Shown: positions 20,935 to 30,269 of the stretch, piece by piece
How positions within the stretch are numbered: the stretch's first letter is position 1
Layout: every line of letters begins with the position of its first letter
Position numbers and translations under genes: made by a program
Notes under the pieces: model-generated
The model's database searches: none
What the model saw: only the letters and a program-made list of their open reading frames with translations
What the model was told of the DNA's origin: nothing
DNA from: Fallopia convolvulus
Lineage: Eukaryota > Streptophyta > Magnoliopsida > Caryophyllales > Polygonaceae
DNA length: 64,000 bases
NCBI GenBank assembly: GCA_964016875.1
Contig: OZ024726.1
Location: forward strand, 53,306,325 to 53,370,324
Reading direction: 5' to 3'

Positions 20935-23900
20935 CAAACACGGGCCCATGTATTTCCAACAACCTAGTTTTACAACCTAGCTCACCCTCACCCTCACCCT
21001 CAGATTCGCCTACTACCCCAACTTCACCCACTCCTTCTTTCAATGAACAGGACCAAGACAGTCTCAGCCCACACGAAGCCAATATGGGCCCTCCCAATCC
21101 GGTTCCAGACAAACCAGTCCAACCTACTCTTCTTATGACCACCAGACTTAAAAACAACATCGTCAAACCCTTTCACCGTTCCGATGGAACAATACCTTGG
21201 CCTCCCCCTCCAAACCCTAATGCCCTAGCCACCTCACTTGTTCCCAATGAATATCAAACTTCTCTGAGGCCTCCAAGCATCATGAATGGCGTCAAACCAT
21301 GGAATTCGAGTTTCGGGCCCTCCTCAACACCAACACCTGGACCTTGGTTCCCCCTCAAACCTCCTCTAATTTCTTGGGTGTGAAATGGGTCTTGAAGACC
21401 AAATTTCATGCCAATGGCCAACTTGAGCGACGTAAAGCCCGATTAGTCGCGAAGGAATATCACCAAATACATGGCCTTAATTGCGACGAAACCTTCGACC
21501 CCGTTAACAAACCTTCCACCATTGTTGAGAGGGTTTCTTGACAACAAATAACTTTATAATCAAAACCCCGCTAAGTACAGGGGAGTCAGGTTCGTCCACG
21601 GGAGAAAGTCTAGTATCAATTTTTGTTACTTCGAACGCAAATAATCAATCAAAAGCAAGGGTTTTTATCAAAGGAGAGAGATTTCTAAGGTTAAGGTGTC
21701 TCCACAACAACAATTATGCATACAGACGTTTAGTGAAACATAAAGATCATGCGTTTATCACATAAAGTCGTCAACTTTCGTCAACTAAGCAAGTAAATCA
21801 ACTAACTTTCGTTCAATCAATAAACTTTACTATCTATCTCTTCTACTTCAACTAGGATTGATCCAGTTTCGTTTTAAAACCCTAAGTTGACTATTCTGAT
21901 TCAAAGTTTTCGCTTTCACTTCAACTATGAATGAGAAATTCCCTTTCAACTTTCGTTTCAAGGATTAAGAGCAAGAGAATAGAATCATGCAATAAAGACA
22001 ATCATATCATGATTACAAACAAGCATGCACAACTATTGTTGGGTTAACCCCAACCTTAGAGAAAGAAGACTACTCACAAGTCATGATGAAAACAAAGCAA
22101 TTAAATTAATTAAAGGAAAACTTACAAAACTGAATTCAAAGAACACTTGTCTTCCAAGCAATCCTCAAAACTCGTCCTCTCTCTACTCCTCACGCCCCTC
22201 CCTCTTCTCTCTCTCTCTCTACCCTAACTAGGTTAATTGTGGGACCCCCCCTAAACTAAAGCTAAACAAGGGTTTATATAGAAAAGACTAAAGCTATCTA
22301 TAAGGAAATAAATCTCTAAAAGATATATCCCTTAAAACTATCTAAAGACATAAATGATATGGGATAAAAGTGCATTAAACGCGTCGACTCTGTCTTTGCT
22401 AACGACCTTGAGTGCCTCGGTACCGACCCCCACAGTGTCGGTAGAACTCTTGTTGAATTCTTCACTTCTTCACTTTCCTACAAGCCTCATTACCGACCCT
22501 GTGTACCTCGGTATCGACCCCTGCATCCTCGGTATCGACCCTCACAGGGTCGTTATCGACCCCCTTCAGCATTGAAAAAAGTCTAGTAACTGAGAGTAAA
22601 ACTTCGGTATAGGGTTTGTTACACCTTGTTTTGCCTTGATTCTTTTTTCCATAGGCTCGGTAACAAGTTTCTCTACTTCTTTCTTAGCTCGAACTTGATT
22701 CTTCATCTCTTTATGGATTTCATTCCTTGAGCTTTTCCTTGGCTTTGCTCCTTTCCTCAAAAATTGCCCCAAACAGCTCCAAAACCTATAAAAACACCAC
22801 CAAAGCTTATGTAGACTCCATATCTTAAGGAAATACGAAAACCTACACAAACAACTCAAAACAAAACACAAAACTAAAGAAAAAGACCAAAACACACTAA
22901 AAACACTCCCTAAAAACACAACTAAAAGGTGGATATCTACCATTCGTCTTCTCCTTTCTGGCGGTTATGCGGGGATGGTCTGTGACACAACTTGACATTC
23001 AAAATGCCTTCTTACACGGGGATCTGATGGAGGATGTCTATATTACTCAACCACCAAGTTTCACCAATTCTCTTTATCCCTCTTACATTTGTAAACTCAA
23101 CAAATCACTTTACGACCTCAAATAAGCGCCATGAGCCTGGGCGATGACCTCCTTGTGTTTTCATCTACTCCTGATTTATCTACTGATTTAGTTCATGCCT
23201 TATCCAACTTGTTTCTTGTGAAAGATTTAGGGCCCATCAAATATTTTTTGGGCATTGAAGCAGAACGTACCACCGCAAGCTTCTTCTTATCCTAATCCAA
23301 TTTGGGATCTCCTACAGCGGACCAATATGAGCTCCTCCAAACCTGTGCAGACCCCGATGGCCACCAATTTCACATTATGCACGGACTCTTCCTCATCTTT
23401 TGAAGTTCAATTACAATATCAGAGTACAGTTGGGAGTCTCCAATACCTTTCTTTCACACGGTCGGACATCGCTTATTCCGTTAATAAGCTTTGTAAATTT
23501 ATGCATCAACCAGAGGAGAGACACTGGCAAGGTGTAAAACGCATCCTTCGGTAATTGGGTACTTGAATGCTACTGACGATCTGAAGTTTCACAACAGCTC
23601 CATGCATATTGCCAACTTGTCAACCTAGTCGGATGCCAATTGGGCAAGGGACCCAACTGGCAACCGCTCCACTAGTGCCTACTGCGTTTTTCTTATAGAC
23701 AATCTCATATTGTGGACATTGAAGAAAGAAGACACCATTGCTCGTTCATCCATGGAGGTTGAATATCGAGCCCTTGACTTGGCTACTTGTGAAACACTAT
23801 GGATCCAATTATTGTTGGCTGAACTTCGGATTCCCCTGTCATAACCACCAATCCTCTGGTGTGACAATTATGTGCAACATACCTGGTTGTCAACCCAATT

Positions 23901-24055
23901 CAGCATCATCAGATCAAGCATCTCAACTTAGATTTCCACTTTGTGTGCGAACGTGTCCGCTTGAAGACACTCCAAGTCTCCTTCATCTCGTCCAAAGACC
24001 AAATTGCGGACGTCCTGACAAATCCCCTAGCTAATAATCCTTTCATAAATCTTCA
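20935..24055 (+). pseudogene. Copia pol remnants (RT and RNase H)
   Basis: Pieces read TTRLKNNIVKP (about 21140) and, after a frameshift near 21270, a RT start with NTNTWTLVPPQTSSNFLGVKW and RRKARLVAKEYHQIHG (21300-21522). After the insertion the frame resumes at 22944 with RT phrases (SVTQLDIQNAFLHGDLMEDV) and KDLGPIKYFLGIEAE (about 23230). The RNase H follows with SDANWARDPTGNRSTSAYCVF, KKEDTIARSSMEVEYRAL and SSKDQIADVLTNPL (23630-24030). Many stops make it non-coding. Confidence 0.8.
21523..22938. mobile_element. 1.4 kb LTR-like insertion inside copia RT
   Basis: The RT reading frame breaks at ACCATT (21518-21523) and resumes at ACCATTCGTC (22939 onward), giving a 5-bp target duplication ACCAT. 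The insert begins TGTTGAGAGGG and ends GATATCT. It contains no gene. It has a TCCACGGGAGA-type phrase near 21596, a CT microsatellite at 22205-22220 and a TCGGTATCGACCC phrase repeated four to five times (22480-22560). Size, 5-bp duplication and lack of coding point to a solo LTR, perhaps gypsy; the non-CA end is a weakness. Confidence 0.65.
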
Positions 24056-24099
24056 ATTCAAACTCTGTCTTCGACACGTTCGGGTCGCAGGAGAATAGT

Positions 24100-24254
24100 A
24101 GTAAGTAGTATTCATACAACTCATGTAAGGCTCTTCATGCTCAATATGGACAACAATCTCATTACAAGAGAACCCTAATATCAAGAGATGTATAAATATA
24201 ATGTAATAGTAAATCAAGAATGAACGAGGGTTATCCAATTTCACTAACCTACTA
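24100..24254 (+). repeat. Copia 3' LTR
   Basis: Diverged match to 20524-20684, preceded by a purine stretch GCAGGAGAATAG at about 24087 that may be the polypurine tract. Their divergence suggests an old insertion. Confidence 0.75.
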
Positions 24255-25103
24255 AGCATCCATCCATAAAATCTAAAATCATATAAAACTAGAATTGTAT
24301 TTTTTGAAATTACAAAAACTACCCAAAAAATACAACATGTCGGATTAAACTAAAATTACATAAAATCTTAAATCTCCATAATTTTGTTTTCATTTATGTT
24401 ATTAGTTTTATTAATTTTTTTAGCTCAAATGGAATGTTTCAAATTATGTGAGGGGTAATGTAATTTTAGATTTTATGGGTGCTTTTTTGGAAATTGTATG
24501 ATTAAAAAGTGGTTTTGTGTAATTTATCCAAAAACAAATTGACATGTTGTATTTTTTTGGCATGTCGTATGTCCGGTGAGGGATTGTAATTTCATTTTCT
24601 ATTGGGGTTTAGGGAATTTTCGAGGCCACCCGTCGTGACATTTCCATATTACGATCGAGGGTAATAATTTAAAGCTGGTCAATGGCGTGTTTGAAGATTG
24701 GCGTTGCCTGTTGGAGATTGAGTTGATTCGTCTGGCATCTATTATTTTCTCGCCCGTTTCCAGAGTTAGGGTGTTCCTCATATCTCGAAGGAATACAATT
24801 ATGTGGCATACTACATTGTTGGATCATTTCATCGTGTCTCCTTTGTCCCGTTGGCCGCTTCAATTGACGTGGTTCTTAGGAACCTCATTTGTCACAATGC
24901 CATGGGAAGATCCCTTGTTTGTTAGGTGTCCCTAATCTCTTTCCTTATAAATAAATAAATATTCTATGGGTGTTTTTGTAATTAGTATAAGTAATTTACC
25001 CAAAAAGAAAATGGCATATTGTATATTTTTGACATTCATATTTTCGGCATCATCACCTTTTCATAAGAAATCATCTTGTATTATTTTTGATATATATTAG
25101 TGC
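24255..25103. other. Spacer with possible RNase H relic
   Basis: AT-rich repeats surround a GC-richer island at 24660-24935. The island carries a frame (VNGVFEDWRCLLE, then SPLSRWPLQLTWFLGTSFVT) weakly resembling the C-terminal part of RNase H-like domains of plant non-LTR elements (LVxDCRCLL). It is too degraded to call with confidence. Flanking phrases TTGACATGTTGTATTTTTT (about 24538) and ATGGCATATTGTATATTTTTG (about 25009) may be diverged repeats. Confidence 0.35.
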
Positions 25104-25358
25104 GAGTTTGGTTCAAATGAAACAAACTCTTATCCTGAAAAATGAAAAGTGAACTATAAAGTACGAAAATTGCATTACAAAATACAAAAAGTGCAATCCG
25201 AAAAGTGTAGTATAAAAATATGAAAAATGCACTACAAAGTACGAAAGGTGCAAATGTAAAAAAGTGCACCCTGAAGTGGGAAAAGTGTACTACGAACTAG
25301 GAAAAGTGCATTCGTTTCATTTTTCAAGATAAGAGTTTGTTTCATTTGAACCAAACTC
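25104..25358. mobile_element. MITE with about 44-bp terminal inverted repeats
   Basis: The left arm GAGTTTGGTTCAAATGAAAC... (25104-25147) is answered by its reverse complement ending GTTTCATTTGAACCAAACTC (25315-25358), with two or three mismatches. The 167-bp centre is made of short units such as ACTACAAAGTACGAAA and AAAAGTGCA. There is no coding capacity. A target duplication could not be fixed, so the superfamily is open. Confidence 0.85.
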
Positions 25359-25566
25359 ATTTTAGTGATAGTTTAACTATTGTTTTATAATTTCTAAATT
25401 TCGTATTATTCTTTGTCGAAAGTTAATACTACATATTATTTTAAGTCATTTTTTCATTTTGAAATAAATTTATTTCAATGCAAATAAATTATGATTTAAA
25501 ATAGAAAAAGGATAAAAAACAATTAATCATGCATATTTGACATATATGATATCAATATCTAGGACC
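25359..25566. other. Short AT-rich spacer
   Basis: No feature recognised between the MITE and the SINE target duplication. Confidence 0.4.
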
Positions 25567-25584
25567 TAGCCACATGGGTTATAT

Positions 25585-25795
25585 TTTTTTTTTGTCTTGC
25601 CTTTTGGCTCGCCCGGTTCGATCGGTCGGACACCGCTCTACATCCGGACCGGGTACTTCGTGACCCCATTTTGGGGGAGACCCTCCCAATATCAGTTTCT
25701 CCATACATGCCGCCAGTGAGATTCGAACTTCGAATCTCCCGGACAACACTTAAGGAGTCTAGCACCACTTTACCACTAGACCAACTGAGTATTGG
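25585..25795 (-). mobile_element. tRNA-derived SINE with 18-bp target duplication
   Basis: Read on the minus strand, it starts with a tRNA-like head: box A in TTGGTCTAGTGGTAAAG and box B in GTTCGAATCTC. A unique body follows and it ends in an A run (T run on plus, 25585-25592). Perfect 18-bp direct repeats TAGCCACATGGGTTATAT flank it at 25567-25584 and 25796-25813, the hallmark of LINE-assisted retroposition. Its 211-bp length suits plant SINEs. The perfect duplication implies a fairly recent insertion. Confidence 0.92.
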
Positions 25796-25813
25796 TAGCC
25801 ACATGGGTTATAT

Positions 25814-26346
25814 AAAGGTGAATTTTAGGTCTCTTAAAAAAAATCTATAAAACTATTTTATTTTCCTATCCACAAAAAATTATACACTTTTAAATTGATA
25901 AAAAATAATACGGAGTATCAACTTTTTATTGTATCAATAAAAAAGAATATAAGGACGTTTTGGATGGAGATTTTGGCCAAACATGTGACATACTCATTAG
26001 AATTTGCCAATAACTTTTGTTGATATCATAAGGTGAAATAGTAATTTTTTTGGATGAAAAACAAGAAAATTGTTTTAAAGAAGGTCACAATCGAGACTTG
26101 TGACATAAAAGTTATTGAGGTTTTTTGTGAATTGCTTAATTGAGTATTTTCTTATTACTCAATCGTGTTTCCTTGTCGTACAAGCATTCTGTTTTTATTT
26201 CCACAATTTCCTATCCTTAGTCACATAAGATAAATACAACTAAGGAAAAATATCTTTCTTTTCCTTCTTTCTTTACAATCTCTGAGTTACCAAGTTTGTT
26301 CCTACCCGATAATCACGATTATATCTAGTTTTCATTTACGATTTTT
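25814..26346. other. Spacer, nothing recognised
   Basis: AT-rich DNA with no coding, repeat or RNA signal that I can support. Confidence 0.4.
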
Positions 26347-26520
26347 TTAACCTATGTCCCAAGGGCATAGGTTAAGAACCTTAAAATGAAAATGATTTGT
26401 TGAATTTTATTATTTGAATTTATTTTAATTATTTTTTTAGGGTTCATTAATTTCTATATAGGGTTTTAGTTTCTATAACTAGTACTCTTAACCTATGCCC
26501 TAAGGGCATAGGATAGAAAA
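26347..26520. mobile_element. Foldback element with two palindromic ends
   Basis: Each end is itself a near-perfect palindrome around CCTATGYCCYAAGGGCATAGG (26352-26372 and 26490-26510), bordered by TTAACC/GGTTAAG. The 117-bp centre is AT-rich. The two ends are also inverted relative to each other. This fits a small foldback-type MITE. Confidence 0.6.
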
Positions 26521-28441
26521 ACTTTTTCATTTATTATCTTCTTTTTATAGAAACCGAATTCTTCCTCTTACCTTGCGAGCTTTCCATCTTTGGACATCCT
26601 CCTACTGGCCTAGATGGACGCTTCTTGTTCCCATTGAGTTTTTGAAAAACTCTATGGGTGAAGTAGTTACTAAAACCCTATAGAAAATTGGTGAAAATGT
26701 TGGAAAAAAATAAAAAATAAAAAAATTAATAAGTTGATACGGAGAGAGAAAAATTCAATCTCAACTGTTAAAAACTTAAAATTTAAAGGTAAAAATTCAA
26801 TCTCGAAAATATTGTCGTATTATTTTGGGTTAATATGATGAAAGTTGTTATATTTTTGTCATTTTAAAAATTCGTATTATTTTTGGAATTTATGCAAAAG
26901 TTGGGGTGCACCTTTTTTTAATTGCTTGTTCTTGTGCTAGTTTTTTGAGTAGATTTTTCTTCTAAGTAAATAAAAAGTAGATTTTTGTTTATCAAATTAT
27001 ATATTAGTAAAACTATATTATGAAACCTAAATTGAAAAAGAAACTCCTGAAAATGCTAATAATAGATTATCCTAATCAACGCTATTTACAAGGATGTTGC
27101 CGACTACAAGCTTGCTTCTTGCTTGAGATAGATATCACTTTAAGGTCACTTGAAAATGTCCCGATTTGATTTTGGAGTAGGCACTTTGCTAATGAAAATT
27201 CGACCAGGGGAATTTTAAATAAGTGTTTATAGATATACCATCGCATTATATCGAAAAAGCTTTGATGTGAGATTTGTTTTACCCTTTTAAAAAGATCCTC
27301 TCCTCCTCTCACTTCTTCTCTATTTATATTTTTTGAGTGTAACCTCTAAGTTGATCTAACTTTCTTATAGGCGGTGTGACATATCGTCTCTGTATTTGGT
27401 TGGTTAGATCTAGCAACTTAGTCTAATTGACGATACATTCGTTAAGAAGCGTCTACTTCTTAGACTTTGCCACCTTCCTCACTTGGATCTTTGTCGTCTT
27501 GATTCCTCACTCTTCAAGAGAACGTGCTCGTCGTCTCAATCTTTGGCGTGTTGTTGTATCGACTTTAGAATAAGGCTCCTTCATCTTCATGTCTAGGATA
27601 GGGAAGGCATCGCCTATAAATAGGCTTTACCTCTCATTTTTCAATGCATTTAAGAATTAAGCACCAAAGCTCTCATTGTAAACTTTTCTACAAAGCTCTT
27701 TCCTACCATACTCTAATTGTTCCTTTCTATAGTAATCCAAAGCCGGCCCTGCTATACTTAGCTCACCCACAATCTTTGAAGGGATTCGAAAAAGGTCTAA
27801 CTTAGCCACTTAATGGCCAAGTGGTCTAAGGGTCGAACAAAAGTTGTCTAGAAACTTGACAGTCATGTCATTAGTGACATTAACTAGGAGATCACCATGT
27901 CATTACACTTTCCAACGATAGAATCAAAGTGAATGAAGCACAAAGGGAGAGATTTCGCCATTGACAAAATCAATCTTGTTTTTGGTAGACCAAGCGAAAG
28001 TCGTAGAGTGTTTCTAAGCGAAAAAATTGTATTGTCGAACACCTTTGAGACAAGAACATACAATCGATCGATTGAACAAAGTACCTGAATCTATTATTGT
28101 CATTGTTGAACAACCGAAAAACAACAATCTTTGAATAGGGGAAATCATTTTAAAAAAAACCACGCACGTACAAGTGCACAACCATACTATATAAAAAAAT
28201 TGTTTCCAAATTGCTAAACTACATTTCAATAATTTGTTATTTCCTCCAAAAAAAAGTACATTTCTTTTGTTAAAAATACAAGAACAACACTACTCTCTTT
28301 GTGTTTAATTATAATGCGATCTTATAAAATTACCTACTATTTTAAAATAATCCAGAAAAAACCATATCATCATTAGTATATGCATAGTTTTTTTCTGATA
28401 GTAATTCTAAATTTGTTATTAACCGTTTTATTTTAAACTAA
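26521..28441. other. Unassigned stretch, possibly part of an LTR
   Basis: No protein similarity recognised. At 27595-27720, a GCCTATAAATAGGC core promoter-like site lies within CT-rich DNA, followed by AAGAATTAAGCACCAAAGCTCTC and a T-rich tail. This resembles the U3/R part of a plant LTR, but no partner LTR, primer-binding site or coding region was found. A short inverted repeat ATTGAGTTTTTGAAAAACTCTA is at 26635-26656. Confidence 0.35.
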
Positions 28442-29170
28442 CTGGGGCCGACCCAACAGCAAGGGCAGTCCGGGCAACGGCCCAGGGCCCAAGCTAGAAA
28501 GGGGACCCAACAAAATTGTAGTAATATTATTAAGAATTAATAAGAGATAAAATAAAAAAAGCAAATCATAAAATCTCCGGTTGGATTAGAAAAAAGGCCC
28601 AGTAATTAAGTTAAAGTAAAGCCCATAAAACCTTCTTTATTAATGGAGGCTGTTTAATTAATTGTCAAAAATATTTAAAAAATCAAAATTGGTATGAATC
28701 AGCATATGTACGAGTAAATGGCTAAATGGGCTGATGGGCCCTTTTCAATGGGCATATGGGGGATTGCTTGAATTAATTGCTTTTTTAGTTTAGATTTTTT
28801 TTATTTTTTCCTAGCTATGTACACTTATTGTATTAATCTTATATTTGAAGAAGATTTTTAATTTAGACTTATATGTTATAAGAAGAAAATTTTACTTGAC
28901 AAATTCATCAAATTACAAAAAAAAAAATGAATTTTCTAGAATTCTGATGGATGTCACACTGATTAAAATTTAAGTGACTAAAATTAGATTAATAAATATG
29001 ATATTATATAACCGATATTTAAAATACAAGTATTGACGAAAAATTAACCCCTATTATGGATTAGGAATTTTTTATTAATATTGAATGTTTTAAAGTTTTT
29101 AATTTTAACATGGGGTCCTATAATTTATTTTCGTCCAGGGGCCTCTAAAATGTTAGGACCAGGCTTGTAA
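28442..29170. mobile_element. Possible hAT-type element
   Basis: The left end (CTGGGGCCGACCCAACAGC, then GGGCAACGGCCCAGGGCCC) and right end (GGGGCCTCTAAAATGTTAGG, then ACCAGGCTTG) are GC-rich, loosely complementary and bracket AT-rich DNA. Such GGGCC-rich ends are common in plant hAT elements. No transposase is present and no clean 8-bp duplication was found. It directly abuts the Helitron at 29171. Confidence 0.35.
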
Positions 29171-29740
29171 CTAGTTATACCCGTCCTACCATGTACGACT
29201 ACGATTCGATATTTTATAGATATTATAAATAAGATATTATAAATAAATAAAAATATAAAATAAACTTTAATATAAGTAATTTTTTGCTCATAAAATGTAT
29301 AATTTTTTAATCAAATATTATATTATTCATATTTTATTACTTTTCATGTACGTAAATTTAGAGATTATCAAACATTTAAATATATCTATTAAATATTTTA
29401 TTATCTATTTTTATTAATTTTAAAAATTATAAATATTTATCTATATAAAATCACTATATATGTATAAATAAATTCATCAAAAGATATATGCTAAAGATTT
29501 ATATTTATCTTAAAATATTTAATCTTTAATTTTAAATACTTGTATAAGGAAGTTTATAAAAGATATTGTTATACTAAATACATATTTGTTTGATGTTAAG
29601 GATAGATTTAAATAGTTAAAGAAGAATTTAATAAAAAAAAGTTAAAATATTAGAAATAAAAATTAATTTTGTAAATATGAGGTGGTGCCAGAATCGTTCT
29701 GGTGGCTCGAAAAGGTATAGCTTTAATATATAGTTATAGA
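29171..29740 (-). mobile_element. AT-rich Helitron, copy B (minus orientation)
   Basis: A 570-bp element. On the minus strand it starts TCTATAACTATATATTAAAGC after A and ends CTAG followed by T, with a GTACATGGTAGGACGGG phrase before the end. It is a shorter relative of copy A (18244-19608), sharing GATTCGATATTTTATAGA, TGTACGTAAATTTAGAGATT and GGTGGCTCGAAAAGGTATAG. It lacks the MITE found in copy A. Confidence 0.75.
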
Positions 29741-29851
29741 TATTATAAGATTGATTAATTCCTATTTACTGTAATAATGTGGATATAATTTTCAACTTTA
29801 TTTATTTTTTATAAAAATTTTAAGTCTCTATTTTCTCTGGACGAATGTATG
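29741..29851. other. Short spacer before the MULE
   Basis: AT-rich, no feature seen. Confidence 0.3.
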
Positions 29852-29973
29852 GCGCCCCGTATAGAGTTTAATGGCGCCCGGGAAATGAAAGCGGAAAAAC
29901 CTACCGCTTTATAAGGTAGCGGTACAATGTACCGGAACATTTATTTATTTATTTTTAAATGTCAAGTCAATAT

Positions 29974-30062
29974 GGTGCAGATTCCCTCGCGTGGGAATCT
30001 GCACCAGTACCGGTAGCGGTTTCCGCTACTGGTACTGCGTAATCTGCATTTGCAGATTACGC
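29974..30062. repeat. Three abutting hairpins in the MULE left end
   Basis: Three inverted repeats follow one another with no spacer. Hairpin 1, 29974-30005: 13-bp perfect arms GGTGCAGATTCCC, 6-nt loop. Hairpin 2, 30006-30036: 14-bp arms AGTACCGGTAGCGG, one mismatch, 3-nt loop. Hairpin 3, 30037-30062: 12-bp perfect arms GCGTAATCTGCA, 2-nt loop. Another weaker inverted repeat (CTACCGC...GGTAGCGG) lies at about 29902-29922. Confidence 0.95.
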
Positions 30063-30269
30063 GTTGACCAAGGCGCAGAAGACGCTCGTATTGAATGTCG
30101 AATTTACTCCGTCTCGTTTACTCCTCCGCTGCCTCCTACTACATACAACCATAAACCCACCCCTCTCCATTTTTTCAAAAAAAACACTCCATCTCCTTCT
30201 TCATTTCGCCCTCCATTTTCAATCTTCTTCAACCTCAATCCTTCATCTCTCAATTCAAGCTTTACAACA

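Larger units (their letters stand above)
20524..24254 (+). mobile_element. Decayed Ty1/copia retrotransposon
   Basis: Two similar sequences, 20524-20684 and 24100-24254, act as LTRs and share CTCAATATGGACAACAATC and TCATTACAAGAGAACC. Right after the first comes a primer-binding site TGGTATCAAAAC (20685-20696), complementary to initiator tRNA-Met. Between them lie copia pol pieces in correct order: the linker before RT (TTRLKNNIVKP), RT, then RNase H. Stops, frameshifts and a 1.4 kb insertion in RT show an old, dead copy. Another polypurine-tract/LTR-start junction (TTGAGGGGGCG then TGTTAGAATA, about 20854) lies inside the 5' region and may come from a second copia element. Confidence 0.85.

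Noticed and set aside
20960..21003. CACCCT repeats as interstitial telomere sequence
   Set aside because: Only four or five hexamers and not the plant telomere unit; it lies in the Pro/Ser-rich coding linker of the copia element.
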